Assembly (NCBI RefSeq): GCF_012275445.1
Contig: NZ_JAAZQK010000014.1
Span: 62,001-126,000, forward strand
Source: Rhizobacter sp. SG703
GTDB taxonomy: Bacteria > Pseudomonadota > Gammaproteobacteria > Burkholderiales > Burkholderiaceae_C
Direction: 5' to 3'
Length of the DNA stretch: 64,000 bases
Each line of letters opens with the position of its first letter. Positions within the stretch are counted from its first letter, which is position 1. Position numbers and translations under genes: made by a program. Below are positions 18,049 through 26,605 of this stretch, one piece after another. A model generated the notes under the pieces. That model made no database searches. It was not told where the DNA came from and saw only the letters and a program-made list of their open reading frames with translations.

Positions 18049-19002
18049 ATGAACCTGCTGATCATCGGTGGCACCGGTTTCCTCGGCCGCGCCGTGTGTG
18101 CCGAACTGGTCGAGCGCAGCGGCGCGGCCGGCGGACGCTTGACCGTCGTGAGCCGGCAGCCGCAGCGCGCGAAGGCGCTGCAGATGCTGCCGACCGTCGA
18201 GCTGCTCGGCGCCGACGTGCACGACGACGTGCAGCTCGCGGGCCTGGTCGCCGGGCGCGATGCGGTGGTCAACCTGGTCGGCATCCTGCACGGCCGCGAG
18301 GCGGCGTTCCAGCGTGCCCATGCCGAGCTGCCGAACCGCATCGCGCATGCGTGCCGCCAGGCCGGCGTGCGCCGGCTGGTGCACGTCAGCGCGCTCGGCG
18401 CGCAGGCCGGTGCGCCGAGCATGTACCTGCGATCGAAGGCGGCCGGCGAGGCGGTGCTGCAAACCTCGGGGCTCGACGTGACGGTGCTGCGGCCGTCGGT
18501 GATGTTCGGCGCCGACGACCGCTTCATGAACCTGTTCGCCCGGCTGCAGCGGGTGCTGCCGGTGCTGCCGCTGGCCGGTGCCGACGCGCGCTTCCAGCCG
18601 GTATGGGTGCAGGACGTCGCGGCGGCGGTGGCCCAGGCGCTGGTGCGCGGCGCCGCCGCGGCGCGTTCGTACGAATGCGCCGGGCCGAAGGTCTTCACGC
18701 TGGAGCAGCTGGTGCGGCTGGCCGGGCGCTGGTCGGGCCACCCGCGGCCGGTGGTCGCGCTGCCCGATGGCCTGGCGCGGCTGCAGGCCGGGCTGATGGA
18801 ATGGCTGCCGGGCACGCCGCTGATGTCGCGCGACAACCTCGATTCGATGAAGGTGCCGAACGTCGCGAACGAGGCCTTGCCAGGGCTCGATGCGCTCGGC
18901 GTGCGCCGCACCGGGCTTGAGGCGGTGGTGCCGGACTACCTCGGCGGCGTCGCCGGGCCGGCGCGGCTCGAAGGCTGGCGGCGCCAGGCCGGGCGCGGCT
19001 GA
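18049..19002 (+). CDS. NDUFA9-like NAD(P)-binding protein (atypical SDR)
   Basis: A 317-residue Rossmann-fold protein of the complex I NDUFA9 / atypical SDR group. The N terminus carries the dinucleotide loop GGTGFLGRAV, and DVTVLRPSVMFGADDRFMN and RFQPVWVQDVA are typical of the group. The usual SDR catalytic Tyr-Lys pair appears only as YLRSK. Bacterial members are thought to act on quinone- or isoprenoid-linked metabolites, without firm proof. The ATG lies 4 bases after the slt stop, so the two are probably one operon. Confidence 0.88.
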   Translation: MNLLIIGGTGFLGRAVCAELVERSGAAGGRLTVVSRQPQRAKALQMLPTVELLGADVHDDVQLAGLVAGRDAVVNLVGILHGREAAFQRAHAELPNRIAHACRQAGVRRLVHVSALGAQAGAPSMYLRSKAAGEAVLQTSGLDVTVLRPSVMFGADDRFMNLFARLQRVLPVLPLAGADARFQPVWVQDVAAAVAQALVRGAAAARSYECAGPKVFTLEQLVRLAGRWSGHPRPVVALPDGLARLQAGLMEWLPGTPLMSRDNLDSMKVPNVANEALPGLDALGVRRTGLEAVVPDYLGGVAGPARLEGWRRQAGRG

Positions 19003-19122
19003 GCGCGCCGCGGCCGGATGCGCGCCGGTCATCGATGTCATTCGCAACTCTCATCGGCTGGGGTGCCGAGCTCGCCTACGATGGGCGGCCCTGTCACGAC
19101 CGACTCGCCCCCCGAGGACTCC

Positions 19123-19803
19123 ATGCAGCTCTACATCGGCAACAAGAATTACTCCTCCTGGTCCATGCGCCCGTGGGTGCTGCTGAAGCAGGCCGGCATC
19201 CCGTTCGACGAGGTGATGGTGCGCTTCGATTCATTCGAGCCCGATTCGAAGTTCAAGGCCGAGCTGGCGCGCCATGCGCCGACCGGCCGCGTGCCGCTGC
19301 TGGTCGATGACGGCTTCGCGGTCTGGGACACGCTGGCGATCGCCGAGTACCTGGCCGAGCGCTTCCCCGCCAAGCCACTGTGGCCGGCTGACGTGAAGGC
19401 GCGGGCGCGCGCCCGCAGCATCTGCGCCGAGATGCATGCCGGCTTCGGCGCGCTGCGCAGCCATTTCCCGATGAACATCGAGGCCGCATTGCCCGAGGTC
19501 GGCGAACGCGTGCTGCGCGAGCAGCCGGCGGTGCGTGCCGACCTCGACCGCCTGGTGCAGATGTGGAGCGAGCTGCTGCAGCAGCACGGCGGCCCGCTGC
19601 TGTTCGGCGAGTTCACGATCGCCGATGCGTATTTCGCGCCGGTGGCGATGCGCCTGCTGACCTACCGGCCGCCGCTGCCGCCGCAGATCGCCGCCTATGT
19701 GCAGCGGGTGCGCGCACTGCCCGGTGTGGAGGCCTGGTGCCGCGATGCGCTGGCCGAGGAGGACTTCCTTCCATTCGAGGAGCCGTACCGCACTGCGCGC
19801 TGA
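19123..19803 (+). CDS. Glutathione S-transferase family protein
   Basis: A 226-residue cytosolic protein. The thioredoxin-like N-terminal domain (1-80) has NKNYSSWSMRPWVLLKQAGIP, where the Ser of SSWS is the usual activating residue in this subgroup, and GRVPLLVDDGFAVWDTLAIAEYL binds glutathione. The all-helical C-terminal domain follows. The ATG at 19123 is preceded by GAGG. Its role (detoxification or redox repair) is not specified by context; cca follows after 36 bases. Confidence 0.92.
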   Translation: MQLYIGNKNYSSWSMRPWVLLKQAGIPFDEVMVRFDSFEPDSKFKAELARHAPTGRVPLLVDDGFAVWDTLAIAEYLAERFPAKPLWPADVKARARARSICAEMHAGFGALRSHFPMNIEAALPEVGERVLREQPAVRADLDRLVQMWSELLQQHGGPLLFGEFTIADAYFAPVAMRLLTYRPPLPPQIAAYVQRVRALPGVEAWCRDALAEEDFLPFEEPYRTAR

Positions 19804-19839
19804 GCCGTTCGGTCGCGTTCGCGCCCCTACACTGGCGCG

Positions 19840-21090
19840 ATGAAGAAGTGGATGGTGGGCGGCGCGGTCCGCGATGCGTTGTTGGGGCGGCCGGTCAACG
19901 ACCGCGACTGGGTGGTCGTCGGTGCCTCGCCGCTGCAGTTGCTCGAGGCCGGCTACCTGCCGGTCGGCAAGGACTTCCCGGTGTTCCTGCACCCGGAAAC
20001 CCACGACGAGGTGGCGCTCGCGCGCACCGAGCGCAAGACCGCGCCGGGCTACCACGGCTTCGCGTTCCATGCGGACCCGAGCGTCACGCTCGAAGAAGAC
20101 CTGCAGCGCCGCGACCTGACGATCAACGCGATGGCGCAGGACGAAGACGGTCGCATCGTCGACCCGTGGGGTGGCCGGCGCGACCTGCAGGACAAGCTGC
20201 TGCGCCACGTGTCGCCGGCCTTCGCAGAAGACCCGGTGCGCATCCTGCGGCTCGCGCGCTTCGCGGCGCGCTTCGACGATTTCAGCGTCGCGCCGGAGAC
20301 CGAGGCGCTGATGCGCCACATGGTCGAGATCGGCGAGGTCGATGCGCTGGTGCCCGAGCGGGTCTGGCAGGAGCTGTCGCGCGGGCTGATGGAGGCGCGG
20401 CCGTCGCGCATGTTCGAGGTGCTGCGTCGCTGCGGCGCGCTGGCGCGGCTGCTGCCCGAGGTCGACCGGCTGTGGGGCGTGCCGCAGCCGCCGGCCCACC
20501 ACCCCGAGGTCGACACCGGGCTGCACCTGATGCTGGTGCTCGACATGGCGGCGCGGCTCGACACCTCGCTCGAGGTGCGTTTCGCCTGCCTCGGGCACGA
20601 CCTCGGCAAGGGCACGACGCCGGTCGACGAGCTGCCGCGCCACATCGCGCACGAGGCGCGCAGCGTGCAGCTGGTGCAGGAACTGGCGCAACGCCTGAAG
20701 GTGCCGACCGACTGCCGCGAGCTGGCCGAAGCGGTCGCGCGCGAGCACGGCAACATCCACCGCAGCCTGCAGCTGGATGGGTCGGCGGTGATGCGCCTGT
20801 TCGACCGCTGCGACGTGTGGCGGCGGCCGGCGCGGTTTTCGGAACTGCTGCTGGCCTGCGAATGCGATGCGCGCGGGCGCACCGGCTTCGAGGAGCGGCC
20901 CTATCCGCAGCGGCCGCGGCTGCAGGGGGCGCTGGACGCGGCCCTGTCGGTCGACACCGCGAAGGTGTCGTCCGATGCGCTGGGCCGTGGCTGGAAAGGC
21001 ACCGCGATCGGCGCGGCGATCCGGCATGCACGCTACGTGGCGGTGGCGGAGTTCCTCGCGACGCAGCCGCAACCCCAACTCGACCCGTAG
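19840..21090 (+). CDS. cca: Multifunctional CCA tRNA nucleotidyltransferase with HD phosphohydrolase
   Basis: Adds or repairs the 3'-CCA of tRNA. The 416-residue length matches the bacterial form with an HD domain. GGAVRDALLGRPVNDRDWVVVG at the N terminus holds the metal-binding aspartates, RRDLTINAMAQDEDG follows, and ARFAARFDDFSVAPET is the basic tRNA-binding part. The C-terminal HD domain has HHPEVDTGLH and LGHDLGKG. TACACT lies exactly 6 bases before ATG with no Shine-Dalgarno, a leaderless-type arrangement. Confidence 0.97.
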   Translation: MKKWMVGGAVRDALLGRPVNDRDWVVVGASPLQLLEAGYLPVGKDFPVFLHPETHDEVALARTERKTAPGYHGFAFHADPSVTLEEDLQRRDLTINAMAQDEDGRIVDPWGGRRDLQDKLLRHVSPAFAEDPVRILRLARFAARFDDFSVAPETEALMRHMVEIGEVDALVPERVWQELSRGLMEARPSRMFEVLRRCGALARLLPEVDRLWGVPQPPAHHPEVDTGLHLMLVLDMAARLDTSLEVRFACLGHDLGKGTTPVDELPRHIAHEARSVQLVQELAQRLKVPTDCRELAEAVAREHGNIHRSLQLDGSAVMRLFDRCDVWRRPARFSELLLACECDARGRTGFEERPYPQRPRLQGALDAALSVDTAKVSSDALGRGWKGTAIGAAIRHARYVAVAEFLATQPQPQLDP

Positions 21091-21102
21091 CGTCGCCGGC
21101 TT

Positions 21103-21282
21103 TCAGCCTTCGACCGGCAGCTGGCGGTTGCGGGCGTGCAGCGCGATCCGGCGGCGCGCCCGGTCGTCGAGCATCAGCAGCCAGCGCACCGCGCGCAGCT
21201 CATGCGCGACGAACACAGGCACCGCCAAGCGCAGTACGCCGGGCAGGTTGTGTACGCCGGCGGGGCACCCTGTGCGACGCAT
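21103..21282 (-). CDS. Small hypothetical protein (59 aa)
   Basis: An unrecognised 59-residue frame, basic and Arg-rich (pI certainly high), with one short hydrophobic stretch (LPGVLRLAVPVFVAHEL) followed by the helix VRWLLMLDDRARRRIALHARN. Its ATG lies 4 bases after the stop of the 64-aa gene, with GAGG just upstream, so it looks translationally coupled to it. Codon use (high GC in third position) is like real neighbours. It could still be a chance frame. Confidence 0.45.
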   Translation of the reverse strand: MRRTGCPAGVHNLPGVLRLAVPVFVAHELRAVRWLLMLDDRARRRIALHARNRQLPVEG

Positions 21283-21286
21283 CGCC

Positions 21287-21481
21287 TCAGGTGGCGAAGT
21301 AGCGCGATTCGAGCGCCCGGGCGTCGGTCAGGTGCAGCCGCAGCTTCACCCGGTCGAGCCAGCTGAGCGGATGCACGCGGCCATCGGGCATCGCGAGCAC
21401 CGGGCCGAGGATCGGCTCTTCCTCGATGCGGGATTCCTGATAGTCCTGCTGCGTCGTTGGCGTTTTCAGAGCTTCAGTCAT
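21287..21481 (-). CDS. Small hypothetical protein (64 aa)
   Basis: An unrecognised, soluble 64-residue protein with an acidic first half (QQDYQESRIEEEPILGPVLA) and a basic second half (SWLDRVKLRLHLTDARALESRYF). The Shine-Dalgarno AAGGAGG is excellent, 5 bases before ATG, and a promoter with a stem-loop lies upstream, so it is very likely a real gene. It is the third of four genes read leftward after midA and DUF2905. No family comes to mind. Confidence 0.7.
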   Translation of the reverse strand: MTEALKTPTTQQDYQESRIEEEPILGPVLAMPDGRVHPLSWLDRVKLRLHLTDARALESRYFAT

Positions 21482-21520
21482 GCGGGCCTCCTTGGACCCC
21501 CTGAACAGGGGGGCGCGCCC

Positions 21521-21549
21521 GTTGTAACCAGTTGTAGGAGGCGGCGCAA
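21521..21549 (-). promoter_or_regulatory. Putative promoter and leader stem-loop of the 64-aa gene
   Basis: On the minus strand TTGCGC (21544-21549), a 17-base spacer and TACAAC (21521-21526). Between it and the Shine-Dalgarno lies a perfect stem CCCCCTG/CAGGGGG (21498-21514 region), which could mask or stabilise the start of the message. Confidence 0.45.
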
Positions 21550-21585
21550 GTCTGGTTTGTCCGTGCCCCTGCTGCCGACCTGCCT

Positions 21586-21783
21586 TCAGATCAGCCGCGT
21601 GATCAGCAGCGCCACCAGGCTCAGCAGCACGCTGCTGGTGATCGGGATGAAGAACTCGCGCCCGAACAGGCGAAAGCGGAAGTCGCCGGGCAGCCGCCCG
21701 AGGCCGAGTTTCAGCAGCCAGCGTTGCAGCCCGCTGAACAGCAGCAGCGCGATCAGGATCACCAGCAGCCAGCGCAAGCCCAT
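21586..21783 (-). CDS. DUF2905 membrane protein
   Basis: A 65-residue protein with two transmembrane helices (residues 4-17 and 47-64) around the conserved loop LGRLPGDFRFRLFGREFFIPITSS, which defines DUF2905. The function is unknown. It starts 12 bases after the midA stop on the same strand, so the two are likely co-transcribed. Confidence 0.92.
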   Translation of the reverse strand: MGLRWLLVILIALLLFSGLQRWLLKLGLGRLPGDFRFRLFGREFFIPITSSVLLSLVALLITRLI

Positions 21784-21795
21784 GGTCGGCCCGGA

Positions 21796-22914
21796 TCAGA
21801 GGGTGTGGCTGCGGTCGCCGTGCACGAAGCCGAGCGGCGCGTCGGTGAACGACGCATCGCAGCCGCGCGCCAGCGCGATCACCTTGAACAACTCGCCCAT
21901 CTCGTGCTCCAGCAACAGCTTCTGCGCATTCGCGCGGGTCTTCAGGTCGGCGTCGGCCAGCCGCTCGACGAGCCCGCAGTTGATCAGGAAATGGGCCTGC
22001 GTGGTGTAACCGACGACCTCCAGCCCGGCATCCTGCGCGGCCAGCGCGATGCCGGTGAAGTCGACATGGGCGGTGATGTCCTTGCGGCCGATGTCGACCA
22101 GCGGATCGCCGTCGGCCTGGTGCCCCTGGTGGCACATCAGCGTGCCGCCGTGGCGCTGCGGCAGGTAGTACTCGGCCTCGGGGAAGCCATAGTCGATGAA
22201 GAAGGCCGCGCCGCGCTGCAGCCGGTCGGCCAGCGTCGCGATGAAGGCCCGCGCCTGCGGGTGGATCTCGGTGACGGTGCCGGGCACGAAGGGGGCGTCC
22301 AGCGGCGGCCGCAGCGTGGTCGGCCGGTCGCTCCACGCGAAGCCTTCATCGTTCACGACGACGCCGCGCTCCAGCCACTGCGTGCCGTCGAAGTGCAGCA
22401 GTTGCACCGGCATCGCGTCGAGCACCTCGTTGCCGACGATCACGCCGTGCATCGTGTCGGGCAGCTCCGACACCCAGCGCACCTGCGCGCCGAAGCGCGC
22501 GAGCCGCGCCTGCTGGCGCTGCCGCAGCGCGCCCGACAGGTCGACGATGGTGTAGCGCTCGGGCGCGAGCCCGTCGGCGGTCAGCGCGTCGAGCAGCTGC
22601 TCGGCCAGCGCGCCGGAGCCGGCGCCGAATTCCCACAGCTCGCGGCTGTCGCAGGCCCGAAGCGCCTGCGCGACCTGGCGCGCGAGCGCGGCGCCGAACA
22701 GCGGCGTCAGTTCGGGCGCGGTGACGAAATCGCTGCCGGACGACGGCAGCAGGCCGAACTGGCGGTCGCCCGCCGCGTAGTAGCCGAGCCCGGGGGCGTA
22801 CAACGCGAGCGCCATGAAGCGGTCGAAAGGCAGCCAATCGCCGTGGCGGGCGATGGCCTGGCGGATCAGCGACGAAAGCGGCGCCGATACACTGCCGGCT
22901 GGTGGGGTTTGCAT
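21796..22914 (-). CDS. MidA/NDUFAF7-family SAM-dependent methyltransferase
   Basis: A 372-residue class I methyltransferase. It shows GYYAAGDRQFG, DFVTAPELTPLFG, the SAM loop WEFGAGSGALAEQLL and VIVGNEVLDAMPVQLL, all typical of the DUF185/NDUFAF7 family. The human homologue methylates an arginine in complex I subunit NDUFS2; the bacterial target is unproven. I chose ATG 22914; an in-frame ATG at 22935 exists, but a TACAAT at 22921-22926 lies between them, 6 bases before the chosen ATG, so transcription probably begins at or near 22914. Divergent from folM. Confidence 0.92.
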   Translation of the reverse strand: MQTPPAGSVSAPLSSLIRQAIARHGDWLPFDRFMALALYAPGLGYYAAGDRQFGLLPSSGSDFVTAPELTPLFGAALARQVAQALRACDSRELWEFGAGSGALAEQLLDALTADGLAPERYTIVDLSGALRQRQQARLARFGAQVRWVSELPDTMHGVIVGNEVLDAMPVQLLHFDGTQWLERGVVVNDEGFAWSDRPTTLRPPLDAPFVPGTVTEIHPQARAFIATLADRLQRGAAFFIDYGFPEAEYYLPQRHGGTLMCHQGHQADGDPLVDIGRKDITAHVDFTGIALAAQDAGLEVVGYTTQAHFLINCGLVERLADADLKTRANAQKLLLEHEMGELFKVIALARGCDASFTDAPLGFVHGDRSHTL

Positions 22915-22920
22915 GCCCCG

Positions 22921-22949
22921 ATTGTAGAAAGCCATGTCCGCACGTCCCG
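22921..22949 (-). promoter_or_regulatory. Putative promoter of midA, leaderless geometry
   Basis: Minus strand: GTGACG (22944-22949) as -35, a 17-base spacer and a perfect TACAAT -10 (22921-22926), with 6 bases to the ATG at 22914. The -35 lies inside the first codons of the divergent folM. Confidence 0.55.
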
Positions 22950-23713
22950 TCACCCTGGTCACCGGCGCGGCCCGCCGCCTGGGCCGGGCGATCGCGCTCG
23001 AACTCGCCGCGCACGGCCACGACCTCGCGGTCCACTGCCGCGGCTCGCGCGACGACGCGCAGGCCACCGCCGACGAGGCCGTGCGGCTCGGCGCCCGCGC
23101 CATGGTGTTCGCGGCCGACCTCGCCGACGAGCCGGCCTGCCGGGCGCTGGTGCCGGCCGTCTGCGAGCGGCTGGGCCGCCTCGACGCGGTCGTCAACAAC
23201 GCGTCGACCTTCGCCTACGACAATGCCGAGAGCTTCAGCTACGCGTCGATGGAGGCGCACTGGCGCGCCAACACCGGCCCGGCGGTGCTGCTGGCGCAGG
23301 CGCTGCACGCGCACCTGGCGGCCCGCGACGGCCGCGGCTGCGTCGTCAACCTGCTCGACCAGAAGCTGTGGAATCCGAACCCCGACTATCTGTCCTACAC
23401 CTTGTCGAAGGCGGCGCTGCAGTCGGCCACCGTGCTGCTGGCGCAGGCGCTGGCGCCGCGGCTGCGGGTGTGCGGCGTCGCGCCGGGCGTCACGCTGCTG
23501 TCGGGCGCGATGACCGAGGCAGAATTCGCGCAGGCGCACGGCCTGACGCCGCTGCAGCGCTCATCGACTCCCGCCGACATCGCGAATGCGGTGCGTTTCC
23601 TGATCGAGTCGCCGGCCGTCACCGGCAGCACGCTGCTGGTCGACGGCGGCCAGCACCTGGCGGGCCAGCCGCGCGACGTGATGTTCATCGCCAATCCCGA
23701 GAAGAAGACCTGA
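22934..23713 (+). CDS. folM: SDR-family dihydromonapterin/pteridine reductase (FolM-like)
   Basis: A 259-residue short-chain dehydrogenase: VTGAARRLGRAIA binds NADPH, VVNNAST is the structural motif and Y-x-x-x-K is YTLSK. The first helix with ARRLG and the LNLLDQK-like NLLDQKLWNPNPDYLSYTLSK segment are characteristic of FolM and pteridine reductases, which reduce dihydromonapterin or dihydrofolate. folB follows after one base, which supports a pterin role. The ATG shares a CATG with a possible but less likely upstream start of midA. Confidence 0.9.
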   Translation: MSARPVTLVTGAARRLGRAIALELAAHGHDLAVHCRGSRDDAQATADEAVRLGARAMVFAADLADEPACRALVPAVCERLGRLDAVVNNASTFAYDNAESFSYASMEAHWRANTGPAVLLAQALHAHLAARDGRGCVVNLLDQKLWNPNPDYLSYTLSKAALQSATVLLAQALAPRLRVCGVAPGVTLLSGAMTEAEFAQAHGLTPLQRSSTPADIANAVRFLIESPAVTGSTLLVDGGQHLAGQPRDVMFIANPEKKT

Positions 23714-23714
23714 C

Positions 23715-24113
23715 ATGCACTCCCTGCTCATCCACCCCGCCCTGATGGACTGCCGCCGGCTGTTCCTGCGCGACTACGAGGTGTGGATCAACATCGGCGT
23801 GCACGACTTCGAGAAGAAGGGCGAGCAGCGGGTGCTGATCAACGTCGACCTCTACATCCCGCTGGCGATGTCGACGCCGAAGGCCGACGAGCTCGACGAG
23901 GTGGTCGACTACGACTTCATCCGCCGCACCATTGCGCAGCGCGTGAAGCAGGGCCACATCCACCTGCAGGAAACGCTGTGCGACGACGTGCTGGCGATGA
24001 TGCTCGCGCACCCGCGCGTGCGGGCGGCGCGCGTGTCGACCGAGAAACCTGATGTATACCCGGACTGCGAAGCCGTCGGCTGCGAAGTGTTCGGCATGAA
24101 GAAGGACCTGTGA
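23715..24113 (+). CDS. folB: Dihydroneopterin aldolase
   Basis: A 132-residue enzyme of folate synthesis that cleaves 7,8-dihydroneopterin to 6-hydroxymethyl-dihydropterin. [48 protein letters not shown] and [20 protein letters not shown] follow the family pattern. It is preceded directly by folM and its TGA overlaps the ttcA ATG (TGATG), so folM-folB-ttcA form a tight operon. Confidence 0.93.
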   Translation: MHSLLIHPALMDCRRLFLRDYEVWINIGVHDFEKKGEQRVLINVDLYIPLAMSTPKADELDEVVDYDFIRRTIAQRVKQGHIHLQETLCDDVLAMMLAHPRVRAARVSTEKPDVYPDCEAVGCEVFGMKKDL

Positions 24114-25036
24114 TGAGTGCGGTACTGGACAAGCAACAAGACACCAAGGACGACGCGAAGCAGGCCTTCGAGGTCAACAAGCTGAGCAAGCGCCTGCACC
24201 GGCAGGTGGGCCAGGCGATCGCCGACTTCAACATGATCGAGGACGGCGACAAGGTGATGGTCTGCGTGTCCGGCGGCAAGGACAGCTATGCGCTGCTCGA
24301 CATCCTGCTGAACCTCCAGCAGCGTGCGCCGATCCGTTTCACGCTGGTCGCGGTGAACCTCGACCAGAAGCAGCCGGGCTTTCCCGACCATGTGCTGCCG
24401 GAGTACCTGAAGTCGCGCGGCGTGCCCTTCCACATCGAGAACCAGGACACCTACTCGATCGTCAAGCGGCTGATCCCCGAGGGCAAGACGATGTGCAGCC
24501 TGTGCTCGCGGCTGCGCCGCGGCATCCTGTACCGCGTGGCCGGCGAGCTCGGTGCGACCAAGGTGGCGCTCGGCCACCACCGCGACGACATGCTGCAGAC
24601 GCTGTTCATGAACATGTTCTTCGGCAGCCGGCTGAAGGGCATGCCGCCGAAGCTGGTCAGCGACGACGGCAGGAACATCGTGATCCGCCCGCTCGCCTAC
24701 GTGGCCGAGACCGACCTGGAGCGCTGGGCGGCGCACCGGCAGTTCCCGATCATCCCGTGCACGCTGTGCGGCAGCCAGGAGAACCTGCAGCGGGTGCAGA
24801 CGAAGCAGATGCTGCGCGACTGGGACAAGCGCTTCCCCGGCCGCATCGAGAACATGTTCACCGCGATGGGCAACATCGTGCCGTCGCACCTGATGGATCG
24901 GAACCTCTACCCGTTCACGACGCTCAAAACCACCGGCGTGCCCGATGCCGGTGGCGATCGGGCCTTCGACGACGACGAGAGCTGCGCCCCGGCCGAACCC
25001 GCCAGGGACGCGGTGCCCATCAAGCTGCACGTTTGA
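24113..25036 (+). CDS. ttcA: tRNA 2-thiocytidine(32) synthetase
   Basis: An ATP pyrophosphatase of the PP-loop family that thiolates C32 of several tRNAs. The PP-loop is [11 protein letters not shown] near residue 52. The cysteines that hold the [4Fe-4S] cluster are the CSLC pair near 125 and the CTLC segment near 218. The C-terminal 30 residues are acidic and variable. The ATG overlaps the folB stop; a GTG one codon upstream is less likely. 307 residues is normal. Confidence 0.95.
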   Translation: MSAVLDKQQDTKDDAKQAFEVNKLSKRLHRQVGQAIADFNMIEDGDKVMVCVSGGKDSYALLDILLNLQQRAPIRFTLVAVNLDQKQPGFPDHVLPEYLKSRGVPFHIENQDTYSIVKRLIPEGKTMCSLCSRLRRGILYRVAGELGATKVALGHHRDDMLQTLFMNMFFGSRLKGMPPKLVSDDGRNIVIRPLAYVAETDLERWAAHRQFPIIPCTLCGSQENLQRVQTKQMLRDWDKRFPGRIENMFTAMGNIVPSHLMDRNLYPFTTLKTTGVPDAGGDRAFDDDESCAPAEPARDAVPIKLHV

Positions 25037-25053
25037 CCTGACGGAGGCTGACC

Positions 25054-25674
25054 ATGTGGAAACCTGCCCTGACCACCACCTTGCTGGCCGGCGCCTTGCT
25101 CGGGCTGGGCGGGTGCGCCGCGATGAACGCGGTCGACAGCAATGTCTCCACCTACAGCCAGTGGCCCGCCGGGCGCAGCGCATCGACCTACGCCTTCGAG
25201 CGCCTGCCGTCGCAGCAGGCGCGGGCGATGGAGCAGGAAAAGCTGGAATCGATGGCCCGGCACTCGCTGCAGGTGGCCGGTTTCAACGAAGCGGCCGACG
25301 CGAAGTCCGCCGATTTCACGGTGCAGGTCGGTGCGCGGATCAATCGCTACGACGTCTCGCCGTACGACGATCCGTTCTGGTGGCATGGTGGGCTGTACCG
25401 TTCGCGCTTCGGCTACGGCCGGGGGCCGTTCTGGGGGCCGCCGGGATACTTCGGTCCACGCTACTACGACACGACCTACTACGACCGCGAGGTGGCGGTG
25501 CTGATCCGGGACCGGCAGTCCGGGCAGGTGGTGTACGAGGCGCGAGCCTCCAACGACGGCACGACGATGGGCAGCGATGCGCTGATTGCCGCGATGTTCG
25601 AAGCGGCGCTGAAGGACTTCCCGCAGACCGGCATCAACCCGCGGCGGGTCACCATTCAGCTGCCGCCCTCGTAG
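25054..25674 (+). CDS. DUF4136 lipoprotein
   Basis: A 206-residue predicted lipoprotein: the signal sequence ends with the lipobox GLGGC, lipidated on C21. The mature part has the DUF4136 pattern (STYAFERLPS, ADFTVQVGARI, QSGQVVYEARASN) with an aromatic, glycine-rich segment in the middle (FWWHGGLYRSRFGYGRGPFWGPPGYFGP). The function of DUF4136 is unknown. A GGAGG 5 bases before ATG gives strong initiation. It follows ttcA by 17 bases. Confidence 0.9.
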   Translation: MWKPALTTTLLAGALLGLGGCAAMNAVDSNVSTYSQWPAGRSASTYAFERLPSQQARAMEQEKLESMARHSLQVAGFNEAADAKSADFTVQVGARINRYDVSPYDDPFWWHGGLYRSRFGYGRGPFWGPPGYFGPRYYDTTYYDREVAVLIRDRQSGQVVYEARASNDGTTMGSDALIAAMFEAALKDFPQTGINPRRVTIQLPPS

Positions 25675-25726
25675 TCCGGATGCCGTTCCGGGATTCGTGA
25701 CGAGGTAACCCGGATTGGCATCCGGG

Positions 25727-26605
25727 CTACCGGCCGTCCGCCGCCAGCGCGCGGAAATCGTCTGCCCAGCCGGCCAGCTTCTTCGCAGCGAACTTCCGCT
25801 GCGCCGCTGTCGTCGCGTTGTGCAGCTGCGCACCGAACTCGCAGTTGTAGCGCGTCAGCTTTTCCTGGTAGCTGCGAAAGTTCTCGCGCGGCGAATGCTG
25901 CACCCGCTCGGCGATCGCGCGCAGCGCGGCCTGCGCCTGGGCCTGCGGCGGCCGCTCGGCCAGCAGTTTGCGCAGCGTCTGCAGCACGTCCTGCTGGCGC
26001 GCCTTGCGCTCGGCCAGCCACAGCTCCGGGTCGAACGGCGACGCCGCCATCGCCCGCTTCACCCGCTCGGTCTGCGCATCGTCGAGGTCGCCGTACAGCA
26101 TCTCGGCGCGCTCCATCGTGCGCTTCAGCGTGGCCTTCAGGCGGTCCTGCGGATCGGGCTGCAGGTAGTCGTCGGCATAGTCGTCGTTGACCTTCGCATA
26201 GCGCTTCTCGATGTGCCTGAGCTGCTCCGGCTTCAGCGACAGCGCCGTTTCGGCCAGTGCCGGCAACGCCTGGTCGAGGCCGGTGAACATGCGCGCCTCG
26301 ACCTCGTCGGTCCAGCGGCACACCTGGGCCGCGGCGACCGGCTGCTGCAGGTCGCCGGCCAGCTTGTCCAGCCACTGCGCGTAGTCGGGCAGCTGGGTGC
26401 GGCGGTTCCAGCGGAACCACGACGCGATTGCATCGCGCACCCGCGGCGTCTGCTCGTCGTTGAAGTCGATGTACTTGTCCAGCCACCAATACCCCAGGTC
26501 GGGGGCCTGGTTGTAGGCCAGCCGCATCGCGCCACACCCTGAAAGCAGGGTGGTCAACGCCAGCGCGACACCGATAATCACCGACCTGAAAGAAGGACGT
26601 TGCAT
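25727..26605 (-). CDS. DUF6279 family lipoprotein
   Basis: A 292-residue lipoprotein with lipobox LLSGC (C24) followed by the DUF6279 start [24 protein letters not shown]. The rest is alpha-helical and charged, with PFDPELWL and [19 protein letters not shown]. No function is known. The start codon shares CATG (26603-26606) with the start of the divergent glmU; the Shine-Dalgarno here is weak, so the two starts probably compete for space. Confidence 0.85.
   Translation of the reverse strand: MQRPSFRSVIIGVALALTTLLSGCGAMRLAYNQAPDLGYWWLDKYIDFNDEQTPRVRDAIASWFRWNRRTQLPDYAQWLDKLAGDLQQPVAAAQVCRWTDEVEARMFTGLDQALPALAETALSLKPEQLRHIEKRYAKVNDDYADDYLQPDPQDRLKATLKRTMERAEMLYGDLDDAQTERVKRAMAASPFDPELWLAERKARQQDVLQTLRKLLAERPPQAQAQAALRAIAERVQHSPRENFRSYQEKLTRYNCEFGAQLHNATTAAQRKFAAKKLAGWADDFRALAADGR

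Noticed and set aside
16014-18911. Very long open frame (965 codons) on the minus strand
   Set aside because: It lies antisense to slt and the NDUFA9-like gene; its Arg/Ala/His-rich composition is the usual mirror of high-GC codon use and it has no domain.
19231-21078. Open frame of 615 codons on the minus strand
   Set aside because: Antisense to GST and cca, both solid genes; composition is typical of a shadow frame.
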